A DNA stretch of 64,000 bases from Hyphomicrobiales bacterium. Lineage in GTDB: Bacteria > Pseudomonadota > Alphaproteobacteria > Rhizobiales > Rhizobiaceae. The position numbers and the translations under genes were made by a program. Shown piece after piece: positions 50,860 through 60,317 of the stretch. Location of the stretch: assembly GCA_900472625.1 (NCBI GenBank), contig UCIT01000004.1, forward strand, positions 29,913-93,912, given 5' to 3'. Position 1 is the stretch's first letter. Every line of letters begins with the position of its first letter. The notes under the pieces were generated by a model. The model saw only the letters and a list, made by a program, of their open reading frames with translations. It had not been told where the DNA came from and did no database searches.

Positions 50860-51845
50860 GCGTTGTCTCCCTTCAATTCGTCGAGAACCGCGACAATGGT
50901 GCGTTTCGCCAGTTCGATCTTGAATGTGTTGTCGCGCAGGCCGACTGCGTCGGCCAGTTCGGCTTCGGCGGCCGCCCGAAAGCTGTCGGTGTTTGCTGGC
51001 TGTCCCTTCAGCGCCGCTTCAGCTTTTGCGGCCCGCCACGGTTTGTGGGCGACGCCACCCAGCGCCAGCCGGACATCGCGCACCCTGCCCGCCGCGTCGA
51101 GATCGAGCGCAGCAGCGACGGACACGAGCGCAAACGCATAGCTGGCGCGATCGCGCACCTTTCGATAAGTCGAGTGGCTCGCGAAGGGCAGCGGCGGGAT
51201 TTCGACGGCCGTAATCAGCTCGTCGGGCTGCAGTTCGGTTTCGATTTCAGGATGTTCTCCGGGCAGTCGATGCAGATCCCGCAAGGGCATACTGCGAGTG
51301 CCAGCCAAGCCCTGCAGGTGAACCACGGCATCGAGCGCGACGAGCGACACAGACATGTCGGAGGGATGCGTCGCAACGCAGGCCTCGGATGCCCCTAGAA
51401 TGGCGTGGTGGCGATTGAAACCCTCCAACGCATCACACCCGGCCTGCCGCTGGCGCTTGTTGCAGCGGGCCGCGTTGTCATAAAAGTAACGACAGCGCGT
51501 GCGCTGCAGAATATTACCGCCGACCGTGGCAACGTTGCGGATCTGTGCGCTTGCGCCCGCCAGGATGGAGCGCGACAGCAGCGGAAAGTCCGACCGCACG
51601 GCGGGATGCGCGGCAAGCGCCGTATTCCTGGCGGCGGCGCCGATCACCAGGCTGCCATCGGCGCGTTGTTCGATCTCAGCGGGCAGTTGCGTGACGTCGA
51701 TCAGCACTTCGGGCTGTTCCACGGTCTCGCGCATAAGATCGACAAGATTGGTGCCGCCGCCCAGATATTTAGCCGTGAGACCAGCTTTTTTCAGGGCAAT
51801 CGCAGCATTGGCATCCGACGCCCGTTCATAGGAAAAGATGTTCAT
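50856..51845 (-). CDS. paoB: FAD subunit of aldehyde oxidoreductase (PaoB-like)
   Basis: A 329-residue FAD-binding subunit. FAD motifs are AKYLGGGTNLVDLMRETVEQ and NVATVGGNILQRTRC. Unlike most members of the family it has the PaoB insertion with four cysteines in CRYFYDNAARCNKRQRQAGC and EACVATHPSD, which in E. coli PaoB bind an extra [4Fe-4S] cluster. C-terminal CO-dehydrogenase-like domain RVRDVRLALGGVAHKPWRA. ATGA overlaps on both sides. Confidence 0.94.
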   Translation of the reverse strand: MNIFSYERASDANAAIALKKAGLTAKYLGGGTNLVDLMRETVEQPEVLIDVTQLPAEIEQRADGSLVIGAAARNTALAAHPAVRSDFPLLSRSILAGASAQIRNVATVGGNILQRTRCRYFYDNAARCNKRQRQAGCDALEGFNRHHAILGASEACVATHPSDMSVSLVALDAVVHLQGLAGTRSMPLRDLHRLPGEHPEIETELQPDELITAVEIPPLPFASHSTYRKVRDRASYAFALVSVAAALDLDAAGRVRDVRLALGGVAHKPWRAAKAEAALKGQPANTDSFRAAAEAELADAVGLRDNTFKIELAKRTIVAVLDELKGDNA

Positions 51846-52375
51846 GCCCGTGCCCTCTCTTCGATCGGCCCGACTGTGGGATGTGCCAATGCTTCGGAGA
51901 TCGCCTCGACGATGCCGTTATAGGCGCCGCACCGACAGAGATTTCCGCTCATGCGCTCGCGAATTTCGAGCTCGTCGATCGGGATACCTTTGGCTGAAAG
52001 ATCGCCGGTGACGACGCTTGGGATATTGCGTTTGATCTCGCCCGCCATCCCAATGGCGGAACAGAGCTGCCCCGGCGTGCAGTAACCGCATTGGAAACCG
52101 TCGTGCTCGATAAAGGCCTGCTGCAGGGGATGCAGATTGCCGTTGGCGGCAAGCCCTTCGACCGTGGTGATGCTGCATCCCTGATACTGGACGGCTAGCG
52201 CCAGACAGGAATTGATACGCTCGCCCTCCACCAGCACGGTGCAGGCGCCGCAGGCCCCCTGGTCACATCCCTTCTTTGTTCCAGTAAAACCGAGGGTGTT
52301 GCGCATAAGATCAAGCAACGAGGTGCGGATATCCGCCTCGACGTCGATGGCCTCTCCATTGATGATAAAGTGCAT
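51842..52375 (-). CDS. paoA: [2Fe-2S] subunit of aldehyde oxidoreductase (PaoA-like), without Tat signal
   Basis: A 177-residue iron-sulfur subunit with two [2Fe-2S] sites: the plant-type KKGCDQGACGACTVLVEGER..C and the alpha-helical QCGYCTPGQLCSAIG..GNLCRCGAYNG. The E. coli PaoA orthologue carries a Tat signal peptide; here translation from the ATG at 52375 (after GGGAG) gives FIINGEAIDVEADIRTSLLD directly, so the complex is predicted to stay in the cytoplasm. Upstream in-frame codons overlap xdhC and contain no RR-signal. It passes electrons from the Mo site to FAD. Confidence 0.93.
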   Translation of the reverse strand: MHFIINGEAIDVEADIRTSLLDLMRNTLGFTGTKKGCDQGACGACTVLVEGERINSCLALAVQYQGCSITTVEGLAANGNLHPLQQAFIEHDGFQCGYCTPGQLCSAIGMAGEIKRNIPSVVTGDLSAKGIPIDELEIRERMSGNLCRCGAYNGIVEAISEALAHPTVGPIEERARA

Positions 52376-52430
52376 AGGAGCATCTCCCTTGGCTTGAAAC
52401 GAATTTACGGTACGGCCTTTGCCGTGAATG

Positions 52431-53414
52431 TTAGGGCGGCGTCTCCGGCATCGACTCTTCGGCAAGCAACATCTGGCGACAGGCCGCGATATCGGCGGTG
52501 ACCGAAAGGGCCAGCGACTGCGCGTCCCGCGCCCGACCAAACAGGCCTATCGGCGCCTTGATGCGGTCTATCGCCGCCTGCGAATGTCCCAGTTCCCGAA
52601 GGCGCTGGACCCGCCTTTCGTGGGTGCGACTGCTGCCCAATGCGCCGACATAGAACGGATTGGCGCGAAGAGCCGCCTGCAACACCGGTATTTCGCGGTC
52701 GAGGTCATGCTGAAGAAGCGCAATGGCTGTGTCGTCGTCGATCAATCCATCCTCGGGCATGTCGCCGGACAGTGCGTCGCAACACACGACCTCGTAACCG
52801 GCCGCGCGCGCGACTTTCGCGGCGACATCGACTTCCAACGTGCGGCCGGACAAAAAAATCCGCACGTTGGGCCGATAAGCGGTCAGAAAGGCGTCACCCT
52901 CCCATCCGACGCGCGCGTTTTCGGGGGAAACGGACAGGGATTGTGTGCCTGGCACATAGGAGAGGCCAGCACCGCGCCGCGTCCGCAGCCGCTCGACGAC
53001 TGCGCGGACCGGGTGAATATCCCTCAACACATGTACCGCTACGGTCAAGCCGCCGCCACACGGCAGAACGATATCGAAGAAGGGCGATCCTTCTCCCAGC
53101 ATCACAAAGCGGTCGTGTCCCTTGGCAAGCGCCTGCAGCGCTTCGGCTGCCACGGCCGCCTCGGTGCATCCACCGGAAACGTAACCGCAATAAAGGCCGT
53201 CATCGGAAACTGCCATATGTGCGCCGAGAGACCGTGACGAGCCGCCACGGATTTCCACCAACGTACAGAGCGCCACCTGCCGTCCCGCCTGCGCGGTCCG
53301 GAGCGCAAAGCGCAGAACGTCCACGGCTGCATCCGTCGAAAACGCCTTGACGGGCGCGGGGAATGCTTCGGCGACAATATTCAGGTCCGCCGGAAGTCCG
53401 GAATTGTTCGCCAT
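52431..53414 (-). CDS. XdhC/CoxI-family molybdenum-enzyme maturation factor (PaoD-like)
   Basis: About 327 residues. N-terminal XdhC/CoxI domain (VALCTLVEIRGGSSRSLGAH, GLYCGYVSGGCTEAAVAAEA) and C-terminal Rossmann XdhC_C domain (VRIFLSGRTLEVDVAAKVAR, FYVGALGSSRTHERRVQRLR, IKAPIGLFGRARDAQSLALS). These proteins bind and sulfurate the molybdenum cofactor before its insertion. It is the first gene of the four-gene unit, 55 bp before paoA. Start at 53414 after GGAAGGAG; an upstream in-frame ATG at 53474 is possible. Confidence 0.92.
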   Translation of the reverse strand: MANNSGLPADLNIVAEAFPAPVKAFSTDAAVDVLRFALRTAQAGRQVALCTLVEIRGGSSRSLGAHMAVSDDGLYCGYVSGGCTEAAVAAEALQALAKGHDRFVMLGEGSPFFDIVLPCGGGLTVAVHVLRDIHPVRAVVERLRTRRGAGLSYVPGTQSLSVSPENARVGWEGDAFLTAYRPNVRIFLSGRTLEVDVAAKVARAAGYEVVCCDALSGDMPEDGLIDDDTAIALLQHDLDREIPVLQAALRANPFYVGALGSSRTHERRVQRLRELGHSQAAIDRIKAPIGLFGRARDAQSLALSVTADIAACRQMLLAEESMPETPP

Positions 53415-53699
53415 GGGAAGGAACTCCTTCCCCTGTTCATTGTTGTTGGAACTGGGATAGGTTGCTACGGTCATCAGATGGGCCCGCCGATCGTTGCCGG
53501 AATAAGGTTCAGGTCCTGTTTGCCGATCTCGTTTGATCGAAACACATCAGCTTCATCCTGTCTCAGATCTGCTTTCGACATGACATCCACCCCGTTCTTG
53601 ATCTAAGAATTGGACGGCACTCCTAACAAGCGGAGGGGCCTCCGTTTAGAGCTAGTGGCTGGCAATCGTTCGTCAAGCCCGTGGTGGAATGAAATTTCG

Positions 53700-54296
53700 A
53701 TGTCGAAGGAGCCGGCAACAGCGTCCGATGCGGAGCCGAGGTTACGCGCCGATGCACATCGCAATCGTGCGCGCCTTGTAGAGGTGGCCGCAACCGCGTT
53801 TGCGGAGCGCGGCGCGAATGCCTCGCTTGAGGATATTGCCCGGCGCGCAGGTGTCGGCATCGGCACGCTCTACCGCCATTTTCCGACAAGGGAACATCTC
53901 GTCGAGGTGGTCTATCGGCGTGAACTGGAACTGTTAGCGAACGCAGCGACCGAACTCATGGCGCAAAAGTCGCCCGATGTCGCGCTGGAAGAGTGGATGG
54001 ACCGCTTTGTCAGCTACATGGCCGCCAAACGTGGCATGGCCAGCAGTCTGAAGCTGCTGTTCACTTCGAACTCGGCACTGTTTACGGAGGGATCAACGCT
54101 GATACACGCAGCCTTCGACACTCTCCTGCGTGGCGCCATCGACGCCGGCACGGTCAAGGACGATATCGAAACCGCAGATGTGCTTTATACGTTGTTCGGG
54201 ATATATTCGATCCCGGATATGCCGGACTGGCGGCAGCGCGCCCGGAGGATCGTCCGCCTGATCATGGACGGGCTACGCCACCACCCTGGTGGCTGA
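53700..54296 (+). CDS. TetR-family transcriptional regulator
   Basis: About 198 residues. The N-terminal HTH is typical: RLVEVAATAFAERGANASLE then DIARRAGVGIGTLYRHFPTR. The ligand domain is helical (WMDRFVSYMAAKRGMASSLK) and ends RRIVRLIMDGLRHH. The ATG at 53700 gives the usual length. It is divergent from the xdhC-paoABC unit and probably controls it, as TetR genes next to such oxidoreductases commonly do. Confidence 0.92.
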   Translation: MSKEPATASDAEPRLRADAHRNRARLVEVAATAFAERGANASLEDIARRAGVGIGTLYRHFPTREHLVEVVYRRELELLANAATELMAQKSPDVALEEWMDRFVSYMAAKRGMASSLKLLFTSNSALFTEGSTLIHAAFDTLLRGAIDAGTVKDDIETADVLYTLFGIYSIPDMPDWRQRARRIVRLIMDGLRHHPGG

Positions 54297-55066
54297 CGGC
54301 CACGGCTCATCTTTAATGCATGAGATCGAGGATGCTCCTGACTGGGATGCAAGACACCTATAGCATGAGCGACCGGCATCTCGGTCGCAATCGTCATTTG
54401 GCCGCCGGCAGACCGATCCGGATGGCACTCGCAGCCGGCCACAAGTTTCCGTCGACATTCAAAAGCGTTGCCCTGATGCGACACGTCGCAATGCGGCCGA
54501 TCGACAGCCGGGCGAACAACGTCAATCTCGTGACCGGTTTGCGACATTCAGACACGCACATTGCCTTTGAAGGCCTCGACGTGATGCTCGTGCGCGATCG
54601 GGATCATGGGTCCGGCATGGTAAGCTCGCTGACGGCTTGCCTGCGGATCCAGGTCTCCCAGGAAAGTTACCTTTGACCAATTTTTCGATCCAAGTTGGCG
54701 ATTATCTCCCGCACGGAAAAGTCGCTTCTTCTCAATAAGTTGGGCGATCTCGAGCGCAATTTCTTGGCTATCCGTCGCGTTCGAACGCGGCTAGGAATAT
54801 TGGCTGGGGACCCGCAGCAAGGCAAGTTTTGGGCCGACAACTGACAGTAGATTTGACTTCGACCGACGTGGCAGCAAACGACAATCTGGCGCGAACGCCA
54901 CTTCAGATTTGGCCGCAAAGCTGCTGCACGTTTCGCCGAAGCGATCGTCACAATACGAGATCCGGGAACGGAAATTACTTTCACTCACGCTGTTGATTGA
55001 CGAGGTCCACTGTCATGGCATTTGGCTGCCTGGCCTAAGCAAGAAGCGCAGCGCCGCGAAGCTCGC
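54297..55066. other. Gene-poor stretch
   Basis: No well-supported gene. A plus-strand ORF at 54320-54676 has no domain. A short helical stretch (about 54695-54844, ISRTEKSLLLNKLGDLERNF) on the plus strand looks protein-like but has no start with a ribosome site, and may be part of a decayed gene. Confidence 0.35.
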
Positions 55067-55369
55067 TTATTTGGCCGGGCTGCCAATCATCCGCAGGTGT
55101 CGGATCTCGACCGGTCTTGCCAGCAGTCTGTCGATCTCGGACAGAAGCGGCATGAGATGCGGCATTTTCATGTGCTGGTCCAGATCTTCCTGGCTTCGCC
55201 AATTCTCGTAGAACACGAAGATGCATGGGTCTGTCGCATCCACATGGAAATCGTAGTTGATGCAGCCGGCTTCCGCCCGTGTCGGGGCAACCTGCCTGGT
55301 GAGAATGGCCTCCAGTTCGGCGCGGCATTCGGGGCGAGCCGTGACGGTGCCAATGATGGTGACGGTCAT
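55067..55369 (-). CDS. ABM-domain putative quinol monooxygenase
   Basis: A 100-residue ferredoxin-like antibiotic-biosynthesis-monooxygenase (ABM) domain: IIGTVTARPECRAELEAILT, EAGCINYDFHVDATDPCIFV with FYENWRSQEDLDQHMKMPHL. Homologues such as YgiN oxidise quinols or act on sugar-derived ketones. Its ATG overlaps the permease stop as ATGA and AAGGA precedes it, so it is the last gene of the sugar operon and probably linked to its pathway. Confidence 0.9.
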   Translation of the reverse strand: MTVTIIGTVTARPECRAELEAILTRQVAPTRAEAGCINYDFHVDATDPCIFVFYENWRSQEDLDQHMKMPHLMPLLSEIDRLLARPVEIRHLRMIGSPAK

Positions 55370-56307
55370 GATGCAGTCCTTTTCTGGCTGAGGGCGACGG
55401 CAAGGATGATGATCCCGCCGCGGGCGATGAGCTGCTGGCTGAATTCGAGGCCCATCAGGATGAGGCCGTTGTTGATCAGGCCGATCATCAGCGCGCCGAC
55501 GATGGTGCCGACCACGGTGCCTTTGCCGCCGAAGAGGCTGGTGCCGCCGAGCACGGCTGCCGCGATGACCGAGAGCTCATCCCCTTCGCCAAGCTGAAAG
55601 CGGCCCGACTGCAGGCGCCCCGCATAAAGCATGCCGGCCAGCGCGGCGGCAGAAGAGGACATGACCAGAACCTTGAACTTGATGTTGCGCGTGTCGATGC
55701 CGGAATAGCGCGCTGCCGTCTCACCACCGCCTGTCGCCAGCACCCGGCGGCCAAAGCCGGTGCGGCGCAACACGATGTGGCCGATTACACCAAGGATCAC
55801 CATCCAGATCAGCAGGACGGGCACGCGGCCGAGATTGCCGCCGCCGAAGAGCCAGGAATAGCCGGGCGACAGGATCGGAACGGCGGCGGTTGCCGAAATC
55901 CACATGGCGACGCCCTTGGCGATTCCCATCATCGCCAGCGTGGTGAGGAAGGAGGGGATGCCGATCCGCGTGGTCAGCCAGCCATTGAAGGCACCCACCG
56001 CGATACCCGTGGCGATCCCGGCCAGCACGCCTGCAAAAGGTCCACCGACGGCAATGGCCATAGCGACCGTGACGGTCGTCAGACCAGCCACCGCGCCGAC
56101 CGAGAGGTCAATCTCGCCCGCTGACAGGACGAAGGTGATGGCGATGGCCATGACGGCGATCATCGCCGTCTGTCGGACGATGTTCAGCAGGTTGTTGGGT
56201 GTGAGGAAGCCCTTGTCGTTCAACGCCACCGCAAAGATGACGAAGATGACGATGAAGCCGATATAGATGATGTTCTGGCGCCAGTCGGCCGCGAAACGCT
56301 TAAGCAT
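55366..56307 (-). CDS. Sugar ABC transporter permease (CUT2/ribose type)
   Basis: A 313-residue permease with about ten membrane helices (NIIYIGFIVIFVIFAVALND, TAMIAVMAIAITFVLSAGEI DLSVGAV region). The signature FVLSAGEIDLSVGA and the C-terminal AAVLGGTSLFGGKGTVVGTI with GALMIGLINNGLILMG identify the RbsC class. The start overlaps the ATPase stop by eight bases. It forms the membrane channel for the sugar bound by the protein at 59158. Confidence 0.94.
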   Translation of the reverse strand: MLKRFAADWRQNIIYIGFIVIFVIFAVALNDKGFLTPNNLLNIVRQTAMIAVMAIAITFVLSAGEIDLSVGAVAGLTTVTVAMAIAVGGPFAGVLAGIATGIAVGAFNGWLTTRIGIPSFLTTLAMMGIAKGVAMWISATAAVPILSPGYSWLFGGGNLGRVPVLLIWMVILGVIGHIVLRRTGFGRRVLATGGGETAARYSGIDTRNIKFKVLVMSSSAAALAGMLYAGRLQSGRFQLGEGDELSVIAAAVLGGTSLFGGKGTVVGTIVGALMIGLINNGLILMGLEFSQQLIARGGIIILAVALSQKRTAS

Positions 56308-57874
56308 TGGTTGTCTCCTGGGCTGCGAGCGCCCGCTGTATCTCGGTCTGGAGTTTTTGCTCCGCTGCCTGCAGGCGATGCGCCAGGTCGTCTTCCGGCA
56401 CCGTGGGGTCATCGAGGGCTTCGCGCGGCAAATCCGCGTGCACCCGGCCATCTGCCATCACCAAAATGCGGTCGCAGGCGGTAAGCAATTCCGAAAGTTC
56501 GGACGAAATCATGATGATCGCCTTGCCGGATGCAGCTAGCTCCCGCACGAGGCGGATGATTTCCGACTTCGAGCCGATATCGATACCGGCGGTCGGTTCA
56601 TCGAGGATGAGAATGTCGGGGTTGGTGGCAAGCCACTTGCCGATGACCACCTTCTGCTGGTTGCCGCCCGACAGGGTGGAGACGGCATGGTCGCGGCTGG
56701 CGGTCTTGATGGAGAGGCGGCTGATCTGCGTGTCAGTCAGATCGGCTGCGGCCTTCTGGTCAACGAAGCCCGCCTTCGACAGCCGGCCAATGACGGACAG
56801 GACCATGTTGGACGCCACCGAATGGGCGGGAATGATGCCCTGCGTGGCGCGGGCTTCCGGCACCAGCGCCACGCCACATGCGATGGCATCGCCGGGGTTG
56901 CGAATGGTGACCGCCCTGCCCTTCATGCGCATGGAACCCTTGGCTGCGAGATCAATCCCGGCAATCAACCGGGCCAGCGAGGAGCGGCCGGAACCGAGCA
57001 AGCCCGCGAGGCCCAGCACTTCGCCGGCATGCAGCGAGAAGGACACGTTTTCCGGCTTGTGGACACCACTGAGGTTCGACACGTCGAGGAGCACCTCGCC
57101 CCGCACCGTCGAGCCGCGGACGACATCCGAAAGGCCTTTCGAGCGTTTGCCGACGATGTGCTCGATCATCGTGTCGATCGGCAGGTCCGCGAGCGGTGCG
57201 GTGATGACGTGCCGGCCATCGCGCAGGATGGTGGCACGGTTCGCGATGCGGGCGATCTCGTCCATGCGGTGGCTGACATAGATGATCGCCACGCCCCTGG
57301 ACTTGAGCTTGCGGAGGAAGACGAAGAGCCGCTCGACATCCGACACCGCAAGTGCGGTCGAGGGTTCATCGAGAACCAGCACCTTCGCATCCTGCGAAAT
57401 CGCCTTGGCGATTTCCGTCAACTGCTTCTGGCCAGCGCCGAGATCGCCGACGACGGCGCGGGGATCGACGGAGACTTCGAGGCGGGCGAACAGTTCGGCG
57501 GCGCGGCGTTCGGCGTCGGCGTCGTCGATCAGTCCCATGCCCGTCCGGCCCTCACGGGTCAGGAAGACGTTCTGGGCCACGGTCAGCGTCGGGATCAGGC
57601 TCATTTCCTGATAATTCATGGCAATGCCGGCGCTGCGCGATTCTTCCGGCGTGTGGGCCGTCAGCGCCTGCCCGCCGACCTCGATTGTGCCCTCATCCGG
57701 CTTGTGAACACCGTTCAGGATCTTGAGGATCGTGGATTTGCCTGCGCCGTTTCCGCCCAGAAGCGCGTGAACTTCACCCGGCATGATTTCCAGATCGACC
57801 CCTTCGAGGGCGCGGACGCCCCCGAAGGATTTCGAAATGCCGGTCATCCGGACGGCTGCGACGCTGGCACTCAT
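56300..57874 (-). CDS. Sugar ABC transporter ATPase (RbsA-like, double domain)
   Basis: A 524-residue ATPase with two ABC domains. Domain 1: Walker A GGNGAGKSTI, signature LGAGQKQLTEIAKAI, Walker B VLVLDEPSTAL. Domain 2: degenerate Walker A GLLGSGRSSL as in RbsA/MglA, signature LSGGNQQKVVIGKWL, Walker B ILILDEPTAGID. The start at 57874 overlaps the dehydrogenase stop as ATGA. It energises uptake through the permease downstream. Confidence 0.95.
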   Translation of the reverse strand: MSASVAAVRMTGISKSFGGVRALEGVDLEIMPGEVHALLGGNGAGKSTILKILNGVHKPDEGTIEVGGQALTAHTPEESRSAGIAMNYQEMSLIPTLTVAQNVFLTREGRTGMGLIDDADAERRAAELFARLEVSVDPRAVVGDLGAGQKQLTEIAKAISQDAKVLVLDEPSTALAVSDVERLFVFLRKLKSRGVAIIYVSHRMDEIARIANRATILRDGRHVITAPLADLPIDTMIEHIVGKRSKGLSDVVRGSTVRGEVLLDVSNLSGVHKPENVSFSLHAGEVLGLAGLLGSGRSSLARLIAGIDLAAKGSMRMKGRAVTIRNPGDAIACGVALVPEARATQGIIPAHSVASNMVLSVIGRLSKAGFVDQKAAADLTDTQISRLSIKTASRDHAVSTLSGGNQQKVVIGKWLATNPDILILDEPTAGIDIGSKSEIIRLVRELAASGKAIIMISSELSELLTACDRILVMADGRVHADLPREALDDPTVPEDDLAHRLQAAEQKLQTEIQRALAAQETTNA

Positions 57875-59037
57875 CCCACTCTCTCCCATATGCCGCTCTC
57901 ACCTGAGCGAATGAAGGCGTCTGCCACCAGTTCGGTCAACAGGCCGTCATCGAAATTCGGGCTGGCCTGCTTGCCCTTCGCGATCGCCTGGAAGAAGTCA
58001 TAGCACTCGACGATCTTGGTTTCGGAATAACCGATGCCGAGACCGGGGATCGGCCACAACCCGCCGCCATAGGGATGCGCAGGACCGGTATACACAGTGC
58101 GGAAGCCACGCGCATCCGCGGGATCGTCGGCAAACATCACCTGCAGCTCGTCGCGACGTTCGTAGTTGAAGTGAATCGAGCCCTTCGTGCCGTGGATTTC
58201 CAGCGTGATGAAGTTGTTGCGTCCATAGGCGTTGCGGGTGGCCTCCAGGCTGCCGATCGCGCCATTGGCGAATTTCAGCATGGAGACGACTTCGTCATCC
58301 ACATCCACATCGCCCCGCTCCGCGTCAGCCGCCTTTTCCGCCGCACCCAGCTTGTCAACGCCGCCCTGCTGCAACGGGCGGGTCTTGTTGTAGGTGGTGG
58401 TCAGGGCAATGACTTCGGCAATGGGGCCGACGAGGTAATGCGCGAGATCGACCACATGGGTGCCAATGTCGCCAACGGCGCCGGAGCCGGCAATCTTCTT
58501 CTTGAAGCGCCAGGAAAGAGGCGAGTCCGGATCGGCCGACCAGTCCTGCAGATAGGTGCCGCGGAAATTGAGGATACGGCCGATGCGGCCTTCCTCGATG
58601 TATTTCTTCGCCAGAGCAACCGCCGGCGTGCGGCGGTAATTGAAGGCCACCATGTTAATGACGCCGGCCTTGTTGACGGCTTCAGCCATGGCGCGGGCTT
58701 CTTCGACGGTGCGGGCCAGCGGCTTTTCGCAGATGATATGCTTGCCGGCCCGTGCCGCCTCGATGGCGATTTCGGCGTGGACATTGTTCGGGGTGCAGAT
58801 ATCGACCACATCGATATCCGGACGGTTGACAGTGGCGCGCCAGTCGGAGGAGGCTTCTTCAAAGCCGAACCGCTGGCGGGCTTCGTCGGCCATTCCGTCG
58901 GTCACATCCACCACGACCTTGCGGTGGGGAATGGCCGGGGCCGGCCAGAAGAACATGGGCATGGCAGCATAGGCCATGGCATGCGCCTTGCCCATGAAGC
59001 CGCCACCAATCATGGCGACGTTCATCACTTTCGTCAT
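57871..59037 (-). CDS. Gfo/Idh/MocA family dehydrogenase
   Basis: A 388-residue NAD(P)-dependent oxidoreductase. N-terminal Rossmann motif VAMIGGGFMGKAHAMAYAAM, the family EKP in IICEKPLARTVEEARAM, and the substrate-domain stretches DIGTHVVDLAHYLVGPI (with the catalytic His-Asp positions) and GAIGSLEATRNAYGRN. It presumably oxidises the imported sugar or a derivative. AGGAG precedes the ATG at 59037. It is coupled by ATGA to the ATPase gene. Confidence 0.94.
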   Translation of the reverse strand: MTKVMNVAMIGGGFMGKAHAMAYAAMPMFFWPAPAIPHRKVVVDVTDGMADEARQRFGFEEASSDWRATVNRPDIDVVDICTPNNVHAEIAIEAARAGKHIICEKPLARTVEEARAMAEAVNKAGVINMVAFNYRRTPAVALAKKYIEEGRIGRILNFRGTYLQDWSADPDSPLSWRFKKKIAGSGAVGDIGTHVVDLAHYLVGPIAEVIALTTTYNKTRPLQQGGVDKLGAAEKAADAERGDVDVDDEVVSMLKFANGAIGSLEATRNAYGRNNFITLEIHGTKGSIHFNYERRDELQVMFADDPADARGFRTVYTGPAHPYGGGLWPIPGLGIGYSETKIVECYDFFQAIAKGKQASPNFDDGLLTELVADAFIRSGESGIWERVG

Positions 59038-59117
59038 TGCGGTTTCTCCTGATTGTCGCAGCCATACGCTGCTTCGTGTTGCCGGCGGGATCCGTGATCA
59101 CCTTCAACCGGCTTGCG

Positions 59118-59149
59118 GGGACGCGGCGCGATGAGCCGCGACGCGTCCC
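59118..59149 (-). promoter_or_regulatory. Intercistronic hairpin after the binding-protein gene
   Basis: GGGACGCG and its reverse complement CGCGTCCC (59118-59125, 59142-59149) form an 8-bp GC stem between the binding-protein stop (59158) and the dehydrogenase start (59037). Such hairpins often stabilise the upstream mRNA and give more binding protein than transporter; that role is inferred. Confidence 0.5.
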
Positions 59150-59157
59150 GGCTGCTG

Positions 59158-60279
59158 TCAGTTGCCGAGGCTGGACTTGACGTTGTCGGTCGCTTCGGTC
59201 GAATAGACCGTCTTCCAGGAGTCCAGCAGGTTTTCACGCGTCACCGGCAAAGCCGGCAGGGCGACGAAGGCAGGAGCCTCTTTACCGAGAAGCGCATAAC
59301 CAGCGAGCTTGGCTTCGACAACACCCGCATCATAGGGACGCTGGGCGCCAAGGCCCTTGACGAAACCGTTTTGCGCCATCGAGATCGCCACGTTTTCTCC
59401 GAGGTCGATCGTGGTGATGATCAGGTCGTCCCGTCCGGCATTGCGCGCGGCGGCGATGACGCCTTCTGCCGGCACGTCCCAGACCGCCCAGATGCCCTTG
59501 ACGTTCGGGTTGGACGTCAGAATGGCGCCAGCGGCCTTTTCGGCATCACCGGAGAAATCCGGGCCGCCGATGCCCTGCTCGGCAACGATCTTGATCTCAG
59601 GATAGTCCGACGTGATGGTTTTCTTGAAGGCGTCATAGCGCTGCTTGGTCACGAAGAAGTCGGCAGCGTGGAAGACGAGGCCGATTTCGCCCTTGCCACC
59701 AAGTGCCTTGGCCATCAGATGCGCCGAGGCAACGCCATTGCCGTAATTGTCGGCGGAGACGACCGAGACATAGTCCTTGCCTGCCTTGAAGCCGGCCGGC
59801 ACGTTGTCCATGAACACCAGCTTGGTGCCGGCATCGGCGGCAGCCTTGTAGGCTGCTGCGGTTGCGGTCGGGTCGGTCGGAATGGACACGATGATGCTCG
59901 GCTTCTGCGCCATGATGGTCTCGAGGTCCGCCACCTGCTTTTCCGGCTTGAAGCCGGCATCGGTGACGGCAATGACCTTGATGCCCATGGCCGCAAACTG
60001 CGTCTGCAGACCGTTGATCTGGGCACGCGACCAGTCGTTTCCGCCATAATGCATGACGATGGCGGCCGTGGCACCCATGCCCTTGACCTTGGCGAGTTCT
60101 TCATCGCTCAGCTTGATGCCAGAGGCCGGCGACGGGTCTTCGCCCGACGGACCTTTCGACAGAACCGAATCCTGCAGCTTGGCGAGCGCAGCATCGGGAT
60201 CGGCGGCCCATGTCGGGGCGGCGATGGACAGTGCTGCCGCGATGGCCGCGGAGCACAACAGAATGCGTCTGGTAATCAT
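59158..60279 (-). CDS. Periplasmic sugar-binding protein (ABC transporter)
   Basis: About 373 residues with a Sec signal peptide (MITRRILLCSAAIAAALSIA, cleavage after TWA-A). The rest is a type I periplasmic binding protein (AAIVMHYGGNDWSRAQINGL, PSIIVSIPTDPTATAAAYKA, AGTKLVFMDNVPAGFKAGKD, IWAVWDVPAEGVIAAARNAG). It delivers sugar to the permease at 55366. GGGAGG precedes the ATG. A close paralogue without a signal peptide is encoded at 62699. Confidence 0.94.
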   Translation of the reverse strand: MITRRILLCSAAIAAALSIAAPTWAADPDAALAKLQDSVLSKGPSGEDPSPASGIKLSDEELAKVKGMGATAAIVMHYGGNDWSRAQINGLQTQFAAMGIKVIAVTDAGFKPEKQVADLETIMAQKPSIIVSIPTDPTATAAAYKAAADAGTKLVFMDNVPAGFKAGKDYVSVVSADNYGNGVASAHLMAKALGGKGEIGLVFHAADFFVTKQRYDAFKKTITSDYPEIKIVAEQGIGGPDFSGDAEKAAGAILTSNPNVKGIWAVWDVPAEGVIAAARNAGRDDLIITTIDLGENVAISMAQNGFVKGLGAQRPYDAGVVEAKLAGYALLGKEAPAFVALPALPVTRENLLDSWKTVYSTEATDNVKSSLGN

Positions 60280-60317
60280 GATTTCCTCCCGTGGATGGGG
60301 CCTTGCCCCGGTGGCCT

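Noticed and set aside
48997..51141. 714-codon plus-strand ORF
   Set aside because: Shadow of paoC and paoB; Arg/His-rich, no domain, while the minus-strand genes have full conserved motifs.
56687..58003. 438-codon plus-strand ORF, and similar long plus ORFs up to 61202
   Set aside because: Shadows of the ABC ATPase and neighbouring sugar-operon genes caused by high GC at third positions.
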